Part shown: positions 1 to 5,564 of the stretch, piece after piece | Layout of the letters: each line of letters begins with the position of its first letter | How positions within the stretch are numbered: the stretch's first letter is position 1 | Source: an uncultured Coriobacteriaceae bacterium | GTDB lineage: Bacteria > Actinomycetota > Coriobacteriia > Coriobacteriales > QAMH01 | Assembly (NCBI GenBank): GCA_902796975.1 | Contig: CADBRF010000300.1 | Coordinates: 1-34,824 of the forward strand | Reading direction: 5' to 3' | Length of the DNA: 34,824 nucleotides | Position numbers and translations under genes: made by a program | Notes under the pieces: generated by a model | Database searches by the model: none | Told to the model about the DNA's origin: nothing | The model's input: only the letters and a program-made list of their open reading frames with translations

Positions 1-68
1 AGGGGACACTCCTGGTTGGTGCCGGGATCATGGAGCCAACTCTCTTCCCCGGCTCTTGATAAAACGGT
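1..68 (-). ncRNA. SAM-I (S-box) riboswitch, 5' part, truncated by the window edge
   Basis: Read on the minus strand, the sequence runs ATCAAGAG (60-53), then a CCGGGG(A)/(T)CCCGG P2 stem enclosing a GAGAG-TTGG-CTC-CATGA segment, then CACCAACC. This matches the S-box core: an AUCAAGAG strand, a kink-turn with a GAGGGA-CUGG-CCC-GAUGA-like P2 interior, then GCAACC. The GCAACC element reads CCAACC here. S-box RNAs bind S-adenosylmethionine and usually shut off methionine or SAM genes by terminator formation. The regulated gene, P3-P4 and the 3' P1 strand would lie left of base 1, so gene identity cannot be told. The AAAACGGTC bases at 61-69 could form the 5' P1 strand. Confidence 0.72.
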
Positions 69-72
69 CAGT

Positions 73-94
73 CATGCGAGAGTTATCTCGCATG
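73..94. repeat. 8-bp inverted repeat / hairpin upstream of the riboswitch
   Basis: CATGCGAG (73-80) and CTCGCATG (87-94) are perfect complements around a 6-nt loop. On the minus strand the hairpin is not followed by a T-run, so it is not a classic terminator. It lies between ruvB and the SAM-I aptamer and could be a weak terminator, a transcript-stabilising hairpin or an operator. The rest of 1-309 holds no gene; a second inverted repeat (GGTGTGCTTT at 131-140, AAAGCACACC at 215-224) is the only other structure seen. Confidence 0.4.
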
Positions 95-309
95 GAATGG
101 AATAGTACCGTCCCCATGTCAATGCCACAAGGTGTGCTTTGCCCGATGTACCAAACTGTTACGCCACAGGCAAGAGCAGCAATTTAAGCGCACGGTTTAT
201 CAAAAACCTCGCATAAAGCACACCCAGTAGAGGGCCACGCTATCGAACGCTCTGCACAAAGCGAGGATGCATTCCAGCAGCTAGCAAGCGCGTCCACTAA
301 TGAGACGCG

Positions 310-1380
310 TTATTCCTCCCCCGGCCAAAACCGACCAAGGTGTTCATAGGCCTTGCGTGTTGCCTGACGGCCCTTGGGGGTGCGGATAATAAGGCCTTGC
401 TTGAGAAGAAAGGGTTCGTAGACATCTTCGATAGTGTCGGTCTCGTCGCCCAAAGCACTTGAAAGGGTGGAAAGGCCGACTGGCTTGCCCTCAAAGGTAT
501 CTACAAGCATGGCGAGAATGGTGTTGTCCATGGTGTCGAGCCCGAGCTCATCCACCTCGAAGAAGGCAAGCGCTTCTCTCGCGACATCCCGCGTGATAGT
601 ACCGTCGTATTTGACCTGGGCGTAATCGCGCACGCGTTTGAGCAGACGGTTTGCAAGGCGCGGCGTAGCTCTGCTCCTCTTGGCGATTTCGGTTGCTCCA
701 CCCTCATCTACTGGAACGCCTAAGATATGTGCTGAACGCACGACAATATCGCGGAGTTCATCTACCGCGTAGTAATCCAAGTGGAAGGCAGCGCCAAAGC
801 GGTCGCGCAGAGGGCCAGTAAGAAGACCAGAACGCGTGGTTGCCGCGATGAGCGTGAAGTGCGGAATGTCCAGCCTGATGGAACGCGCCGCAGGGCCTTG
901 CCCAATGACGATATCGAGGGCGTAGTCCTCCATTGCAGGGTAGAGAATCTCCTCCACCGCACGGTTGAGCCGGTGTATTTCGTCGATGAAGAGAACATCG
1001 CCCTCTTCGAGATTGGTGAGGATAGCAGCGAGATCCCCCGCACGCTCAATGGCAGGACCTGAGGTGGTATGGATCTTCACGCCCATCTCATTGGCGACAA
1101 CTGTTGCAAGTGTGGTCTTGCCAAGGCCCGGGGGCCCGGAAAAAAGCAAGTGGTCAAGCGGCTCTCCGCGGAGCTTTGCCGCCTGTATAAGTACTGAGAG
1201 GTTCTCTTTGATGCGAGTCTGACCCAAGTACTCGTCGAGCATCTTTGGGCGAAGGGAGAACTCATCACTCGCATCTTCGCCCTTCTCATGCGCATCGACC
1301 AGACGGTTGCCCTGGTTGGAAGAAGGCACCCCGTTTGCAAAAGTGTTCGAAGGCTCGAAACCGGGGGCTTCCCACACCAT
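310..1380 (-). CDS. ruvB: Holliday junction branch migration DNA helicase RuvB
   Basis: RuvB is the hexameric AAA+ motor that, loaded by RuvA, drives branch migration of Holliday junctions in recombinational repair. The 356-aa protein has Walker A GPPGLGKT (about 82-89), Walker B/DEIH (about 133-136), the RuvB pattern ATTRSGLLTGPLRDRFG and a C-terminal winged-helix domain ending after GRQATRKAYEHLG. It is close to the usual length with a slightly long N terminus of about 40 residues. The ATG shares one base with the ruvA TAA stop, so translation is probably coupled. It is the last gene of ruvC-ruvA-ruvB. No good terminator was seen after it. Confidence 0.97.
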   Translation of the reverse strand: MVWEAPGFEPSNTFANGVPSSNQGNRLVDAHEKGEDASDEFSLRPKMLDEYLGQTRIKENLSVLIQAAKLRGEPLDHLLFSGPPGLGKTTLATVVANEMGVKIHTTSGPAIERAGDLAAILTNLEEGDVLFIDEIHRLNRAVEEILYPAMEDYALDIVIGQGPAARSIRLDIPHFTLIAATTRSGLLTGPLRDRFGAAFHLDYYAVDELRDIVVRSAHILGVPVDEGGATEIAKRSRATPRLANRLLKRVRDYAQVKYDGTITRDVAREALAFFEVDELGLDTMDNTILAMLVDTFEGKPVGLSTLSSALGDETDTIEDVYEPFLLKQGLIIRTPKGRQATRKAYEHLGRFWPGEE

Positions 1381-1967
1381 TATTTGCCTCCCATATGCTT
1401 GAGCGCATAACGCACAACCGTCGAAACGTCGGCATCGCCAGCTGCATAGCCTTTGAGCGCTGCCGTAATTTCATCCGGCGTAAATCCCATGCCCTGCAAG
1501 GCTTCGGAAGCGTCTGCAAGCGCACCTGACGACGCCCCAGCCGCAGTACTGAAAAGAGTCGCCTCCTGCTTAAGAATGCCTTGGAGTTCGAGCACTACAC
1601 GTTGGGCGGTTTTCTTGCCGATGCCTGGAACTGTAGAAATTCTCGCAACATCTCCATCGGCTATAGCCTGGGCGAGATCCGACGCGTGCATAGTGGAGAG
1701 GGCAGCCAAAGCGATTTTTGGCCCGATGCTGCTGACCGTGATGAGGCGAAGGAACATCTCCTTCTCGGCGCTGTCTGCAAAACCAAAGAGCGCCACACCA
1801 TCGTCCTTGACCTGCATATAGGTGTAGACCTGAGCTTCAGAACCAACTGGAGGAAGCCCAGCGAGAGCAGACGTGGACATGGAAAGCTCGTAGCCGACTC
1901 CCCCAACGTCGATGATGGCTCCATAGGCATTCTTTGCCGCAACGAGGCCCTTGAGATATGCGATCAC
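1380..1967 (-). CDS. ruvA: Holliday junction DNA helicase subunit RuvA
   Basis: RuvA binds four-way junctions as a tetramer and recruits RuvB. The 195-aa protein begins MIAYLKGLVAAK and shows the OB-fold N-terminal region, then helix-hairpin-helix motifs (FLRLITVSSIGPKIALAALS and ISTVPGIGKKTAQRVVLEL), then a C-terminal RuvB-binding three-helix region (about 148-195). The start is a GTG whose GTGA overlaps the ruvC TGA by 4 nt, which is typical translational coupling. Family length is about 190-205 aa, so it is complete. Confidence 0.97.
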   Translation of the reverse strand: MIAYLKGLVAAKNAYGAIIDVGGVGYELSMSTSALAGLPPVGSEAQVYTYMQVKDDGVALFGFADSAEKEMFLRLITVSSIGPKIALAALSTMHASDLAQAIADGDVARISTVPGIGKKTAQRVVLELQGILKQEATLFSTAAGASSGALADASEALQGMGFTPDEITAALKGYAAGDADVSTVVRYALKHMGGK

Positions 1968-2572
1968 CGTACGCCCTCCTTTGCCAATGCTGCCTCAACG
2001 CAACGTTCGAACCCAGTCTTGCCCTCATTGCACCCGTTCTTGAGTTGCTGCAGCTTAGACATACCCTTTCCTTGTAACTCGCGGATCCCCACAAGACGCG
2101 CGTGGGTAATGGCGGCGGCAAGCGCATCTGCGCAATGGTCTGGCGACGGTTCATGATCGAGCCCGAGAACGACTTTGACCATGTACTGCACTTGGTGCTT
2201 ATCTGCAGCGCCCGTGCCCACCAGCGCCTGCTTGATTTGCATGGGCGTATATTCGCCGTATTGGAGACCTTTATAGGCGCAAGCAACGAGGGCAGCCCCT
2301 CGAGCTTGTGCTGTGGCGATAGCGGATTTTGTGTTGGCACCAAAGTAGATGCCCTCAACGGAGAGCGCTACCGGCTGATACCGATCGATGTATTCACACA
2401 GGTTATCGTGGATGATGGCAAGCCTTCCAGGCAGCTCAACATCTGTTGTGGTGGTAATGCAGCCATAGGCAACGGGCAGCAGGTGCGTGCCCTCGAGCTT
2501 GACTACACCCCAACCCGTATGCGCAAGGCCGGGGTCTATGCCCATGATTATCATCGATTTTTTTGGAGCCAC
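1964..2572 (-). CDS. ruvC: Crossover junction endodeoxyribonuclease RuvC
   Basis: RuvC cuts Holliday junctions symmetrically and so resolves them. The protein is 202 aa with an RNase H-like fold. Visible catalytic residues are D13 in MGIDPGLAHTGWG, E73 in VEGIYFG, and H146/D149 in PSPDHCADALA. The His in place of E. coli D138 is also found in Thermus RuvC. The start is taken as GTG because GGAGG lies 4 nt upstream; internal ATGs at codons 7 and 10 have no such site. It is the first gene of the ruvCAB operon, behind the LexA-boxed promoter at 2612-2639. Confidence 0.96.
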   Translation of the reverse strand: MAPKKSMIIMGIDPGLAHTGWGVVKLEGTHLLPVAYGCITTTTDVELPGRLAIIHDNLCEYIDRYQPVALSVEGIYFGANTKSAIATAQARGAALVACAYKGLQYGEYTPMQIKQALVGTGAADKHQVQYMVKVVLGLDHEPSPDHCADALAAAITHARLVGIRELQGKGMSKLQQLKNGCNEGKTGFERCVEAALAKEGVR

Positions 2573-2611
2573 AGAGCCTCCGCTCAGTACGTTTCAACTT
2601 CGTTCCAGGCT

Positions 2612-2639
2612 AGTATACCAAACAAATGTTCGTATTCAA
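2612..2639 (-). promoter_or_regulatory. ruvCAB promoter with a LexA (SOS) box between -35 and -10
   Basis: On the minus strand TTGAAT (2639-2634) is followed, after 16 nt, by TATACT (2617-2612). The spacer and its edges hold CGAACATTTGTTTG (2632-2619), which matches the Gram-positive/actinobacterial LexA consensus CGAACRNRYGTTYG at 13 of 14 positions. LexA bound here would block RNA polymerase directly. The start codon of ruvC is about 40 nt downstream of -10. Confidence 0.8.
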
Positions 2640-2680
2640 GCTTGCAGCGGAAACAGGCAGCAACAGAGGTCTATTGGCGG

Positions 2681-3346
2681 CTATAGGCGCTTGAGCAGCG
2701 CGCGGAATTCTTTTTCGTCATCTGCTTTGACCGCAGTGACGATGTTCTCGCCGGGAAGAAGGACCAGATCATCGGTTGCCATGAGAATGTCCTCATCGCG
2801 GAGTACACCAATAATTTTCACACCAGACAAAGGTGGAAGATCCCCAACGCGGATGCCTTCAGAATGATGCATATCCTCCGGAAGCTGCATGGTAATCATT
2901 GCGATGTCGCCTTCCCGGAGCGCAAAGACGGCGCGCAGATCACCGATCGCGGCTTCTTCGTCCACCATGCGAGCAATGAGCCTCGTGGGGGAAACGGCCT
3001 CGATATCCATCGCCTCGAAGATGTCTTCGTTCTTAGGGCTGTTCACAGTTGCAATACAGCGCGGTACGTCGAAATTGACCATAGCCATTTCGCAAGCCAC
3101 GAGATTGGTGTCATCGTGGCCCATGAGCGCGATGAAGAGGTCTGCCTCGTCCACACCGGCATCGCGTTGAACCGAGGGGTCAGTGCCATCGCCTTCCACG
3201 ATCATGACCTGCGGTGGAAGGACCTCGGAAAGACGGTCGATAGTATCTGAATCCTCTTCGATAACGGTAAAGTGGTGACCCTCTTTGAGCATCATGGAGA
3301 TGAGATATTCCGCCGTGCTGCTCCCGCCGCTGATAACGATATGCAT
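2681..3346 (-). CDS. TrkA-family K+ uptake regulatory protein (second of a pair)
   Basis: 221-aa RCK/TrkA-N protein followed by a TrkA-C domain (about 137-221). Such proteins sit on the cytoplasmic face of Trk/Ktr K+ channels and gate them in response to nucleotides. The N terminus reads MHIVISGGSSTAEYL, so the usual GxGxxG dinucleotide loop is degenerate (GGSSTA). The acidic end of strand 2 (VIEEDSD) is kept. The start follows GAGGAG by 6 nt and lies 2 nt after the stop of the upstream TrkA gene. The layout resembles the mycobacterial ceoB-ceoC pair. No TrkH/KtrB channel gene is in the window. Confidence 0.85.
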   Translation of the reverse strand: MHIVISGGSSTAEYLISMMLKEGHHFTVIEEDSDTIDRLSEVLPPQVMIVEGDGTDPSVQRDAGVDEADLFIALMGHDDTNLVACEMAMVNFDVPRCIATVNSPKNEDIFEAMDIEAVSPTRLIARMVDEEAAIGDLRAVFALREGDIAMITMQLPEDMHHSEGIRVGDLPPLSGVKIIGVLRDEDILMATDDLVLLPGENIVTAVKADDEKEFRALLKRL

Positions 3347-3348
3347 CT

Positions 3349-3993
3349 CTAGCTCCTCATGTAGTGAGAGAATTCGCCGAAATCGCCCTTTGAGACGCAC
3401 ACGATCGCAACATCTCCATCATGCAGGACGCTGTTCTTATCGGGGAGGAAGGTCTGGTCGTTATGTTCGTAGACCATAACGCGGGCGTTGAACTCCGAGG
3501 CGATGTCCGCGCAACGAATGGCCTGGCCCTCGCCCAAATTAAGCGCGAACCGCACAAGCTCGTAGTCGCCGAAGGTGTCGATATGATGCCCATGGCCGGA
3601 GAGAATCTTCGCGAAAATCTCTTCCGCGACAAGCGTAGTACCGCAGGCGAAATCGACACCCACTTTCATATAGGCGTTCTCTCTTTTGGGGGAGAACAGA
3701 CGCGTGATGACGTGCTCAACGCCATATATGCGCCGGGCTACTTCAACCATCATGAGATTGAGATTGTCGTTGCTGGTAACCGCAGCAAGCACGTCGCATT
3801 CCTCAATGCCCGCCTCTTCCAGCACATCTTCGTCCCTGCCGTCACCTCTCACAGTACGGCCATTGAAATCCGGGTCGAGCTCCTCGAAGGACTTCGGTCT
3901 GCGATCGATGATACAAACATTCTCGCCCGCATCCGAGAGCAGCGTCGCAAGGTGGCTTCCCACTCTCCCGCAGCCGATGATAATGACGTTCAT
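3349..3993 (-). CDS. trkA: TrkA-family K+ uptake regulatory protein (first of a pair)
   Basis: 214 aa. The N terminus MNVIIIGCGRVGSHLA is a canonical Rossmann GxGxxG nucleotide loop, followed by CIIDRRP with the ribose-binding Asp, and a C-terminal TrkA-C domain (about 130-214). The role is regulation of a Trk/Ktr potassium channel by NAD(H)/ATP binding. The start is chosen at the ATG preceded by AAAGGAAAC; an upstream in-frame ATG would add 27 residues unlike the family. A promoter lies at 4031-4059. This canonical copy and its degenerate downstream partner probably form a heteromeric ring, which is inference. Confidence 0.9.
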   Translation of the reverse strand: MNVIIIGCGRVGSHLATLLSDAGENVCIIDRRPKSFEELDPDFNGRTVRGDGRDEDVLEEAGIEECDVLAAVTSNDNLNLMMVEVARRIYGVEHVITRLFSPKRENAYMKVGVDFACGTTLVAEEIFAKILSGHGHHIDTFGDYELVRFALNLGEGQAIRCADIASEFNARVMVYEHNDQTFLPDKNSVLHDGDVAIVCVSKGDFGEFSHYMRS

Positions 3994-4030
3994 GCGTTTC
4001 CTTTCGATGATGGCCACGCGTTGACCCGTA

Positions 4031-4059
4031 ATCATACTCCTGTTATGAGATAAACCCAA
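4031..4059 (-). promoter_or_regulatory. Promoter for the trkA pair
   Basis: Minus strand TTGGGT (4059-4054), 17-nt spacer, TATGAT (4036-4031), about 38 nt upstream of the first trkA start codon. The -10 matches 5 of 6 sigma-A consensus positions; the -35 is weaker. Confidence 0.5.
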
Positions 4060-4159
4060 AACGCAGCAGTTCAACGCTCTGTGAACACCGTGCGCAGGGC
4101 AATCGCCTCCACTCGAGATGGCCTGGACGTGGGGCTGCCGGTCAAGCCGTCATTGATGA

Positions 4160-4173
4160 GGTGTTGCAACACC
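4160..4173. repeat. Perfect 14-bp palindrome GGTGTTGCAACACC
   Basis: A 14-bp perfect palindrome in the intergenic region between the trkA pair promoter (about 100 bp away) and the terminator of the DUF5679-like gene. It has no T-run and is too short for a terminator, so it may be an operator for a dimeric regulator. No known consensus could be assigned. Confidence 0.3.
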
Positions 4174-4192
4174 CCGTATCTTTTCGCATCAA

Positions 4193-4227
4193 GAAAAACG
4201 CGCCCTTCTTGAAAAGAAAGGCGCGTT
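4193..4227 (-). terminator. Rho-independent terminator of the DUF5679-like gene
   Basis: On the minus strand AACGCGCC (4227-4220) pairs with GGCGCGTT (4204-4197) around a 15-nt loop and is followed by a short T-run (the last two stem T's and TTTC). It lies 30 nt after the stop of the small CxxC gene. Confidence 0.85.
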
Positions 4228-4256
4228 CACAACGCAATAGAGAAAAAACTGAAAGG

Positions 4257-4400
4257 TTACTTGGAGCTGATGAACTTGTTCATCTTGGTGCCGCACTCGG
4301 GGCAAGTGCCCTTGACCATCTTGCGACCATTCTTGGTCATGGCCTCGACTGGGTCTTTAATCTCGCGGGTGGCCTTGCACTTCATGCAGTAGCCTTTCAT
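4257..4400 (-). CDS. Small zinc-ribbon-like protein (DUF5679 family)
   Basis: A 47-aa protein starting MKGYCMKCKATREIKDP and containing a second pair in GTCPECGTKM. The two CxxC pairs (C5/C8 and C33/C36) most likely hold one zinc ion. The architecture and the Lys-rich C terminus (MNKFISSK) match the DUF5679 family, which is common and uncharacterised in Gram-positive bacteria. GGAGG lies 6 nt before the ATG, a TATACT -10-like box is about 90 nt upstream, and a strong terminator follows. It is monocistronic. The function is unknown. Confidence 0.85.
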   Translation of the reverse strand: MKGYCMKCKATREIKDPVEAMTKNGRKMVKGTCPECGTKMNKFISSK

Positions 4401-4649
4401 GTTTACCTCCACAGAACGATAGAACTATTTTCTTACATATGTATGTCCATGAGCATAAGTTACTGTTCGGACGGCTATGCAGTATACAGATTGCGGAAGT
4501 AAAAAACAGGGGATTCTGAGATACCCAGTTGAAATAGCGATAAAATCGCCATTGACCTGCATTTATAGGACGTTCATAGCCACTTTTGCCAATTACCGGC
4601 ACGTTGTCGGCAAGCTCCAAGAATTATTTAATTTTCGCAGTTGAATACT

Positions 4650-5072
4650 TCATTTTTCTATATGCCCACCATTCGGAGGGTTTTGACCCACCACACACAC
4701 CTCCCCTTCCTCAAGCCACTTCTGAGACTTCCCAGCCGCGACTCGTTCGAGAACCAGTTCTGCATGAGGACATGAGAGCAGACGCCGAGGCGCGAGCCCC
4801 CTGACTGAACGCAAAACTTTGCCCCGATTATCAAGAAAAGCAACATCGAGCGGGACGCGCATGCCAAAGGTATGGATGCTCGAGCACGGGACAAGAACGA
4901 GCACACGGTTACCAAGCCTCTCCGACCGCCTCCCCAACAAGCCAAGAAGGCGGGCGCGCGTTGATGCCGCAACGAGAATCTGCATTCCCAGGGGAGACGC
5001 TTCTCCATTTGTATGCTCCTTTTGCCCTCCTGTCATAACACGCGGAGCTTCGTCAGATGATTTTTCAATCAT
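4650..5072 (-). CDS. DUF192 family protein, last gene of the Tad operon
   Basis: 140 aa. The DUF192 core is visible: LVAASTRARLLGLLGR, then VLVPCSSIHTFGMRVPLDVAFLDNRGKVL and a C-terminal HAELVLE segment. The 'xxIHTFGMRxPLDVAFLD' block is the family signature. The molecular role of DUF192 is not established; members are often found beside Tad pilus genes. The chosen ATG lies 5 nt after the stop of the TadE-like gene, with an AGGGGAG site 11 nt upstream. A longer reading frame to 5210 would overlap that gene by 130 bases. No convincing T-run terminator follows, so the operon end is unclear. Confidence 0.85.
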   Translation of the reverse strand: MIEKSSDEAPRVMTGGQKEHTNGEASPLGMQILVAASTRARLLGLLGRRSERLGNRVLVLVPCSSIHTFGMRVPLDVAFLDNRGKVLRSVRGLAPRRLLSCPHAELVLERVAAGKSQKWLEEGEVCVVGQNPPNGGHIEK

Positions 5073-5077
5073 TTCTA

Positions 5078-5563
5078 CTACAGCTCCCCTGTCGTATAGG
5101 GACTGATAACCAGTGAGTTGGTATGGGAAAGCAGCGTTGGGATTTGGAGGCCGAAAACCGAGGCCCCTGACGATGGCGTAAAAGGCCACGGGGTCATCGA
5201 GAGCCTGCACCGATATTCCACCTGGCGCACGCCCATAAACTCCGAAACCTCCGAAGTCTCCACGGATACCACCTCACTCTTACCGTTGAATTCGTCCGCC
5301 AGAGCGCTTTGAACTGCTGCGGCACGCGCACCATCCGCATTCTCGTCTGAAGTTGGAGAAGTGGCATGCGCGAGGACCTGCTGGCTTGCAATGTGGTCAA
5401 AACGGGCGCACTCCCCCGCGAAGACCAGGCAATCCGCAGCTATGACCATAACAATGATGAGCACGGGAAGAACAACGACGAGCTCAACTGCCATTTGCCC
5501 ACTGCAATCGCGCATTCCTGCGCCCCATTTGTTTGACGCTGGAAATCCAGCCAATCTGTTCAT
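5078..5563 (-). CDS. TadE-like pseudopilin (second copy)
   Basis: 161 aa. After a short basic leader, the sequence GQMAVELVVVLPVLIIVMVI gives a type IV prepilin-like cleavage signal (G|Q-M-A-V-E, with Glu at +5) and a single hydrophobic N-terminal helix, the TadE arrangement. The rest is an extracytoplasmic domain with few features. The start ATG lies 1 nt after the stop of the TadG-like gene, with a GGGGG-type ribosome site. It is probably a minor pilin that helps initiate Tad fibre assembly, inferred from the family. Confidence 0.75.
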   Translation of the reverse strand: MNRLAGFPASNKWGAGMRDCSGQMAVELVVVLPVLIIVMVIAADCLVFAGECARFDHIASQQVLAHATSPTSDENADGARAAAVQSALADEFNGKSEVVSVETSEVSEFMGVRQVEYRCRLSMTPWPFTPSSGASVFGLQIPTLLSHTNSLVISPYTTGEL

Positions 5564-5564
5564 G

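Noticed and set aside
4357..4620. Minus-strand frame of 87 codons upstream of the DUF5679-like gene
   Set aside because: It overlaps the real small gene in another frame and has no ribosome site or family likeness; its DNA holds the promoter region.
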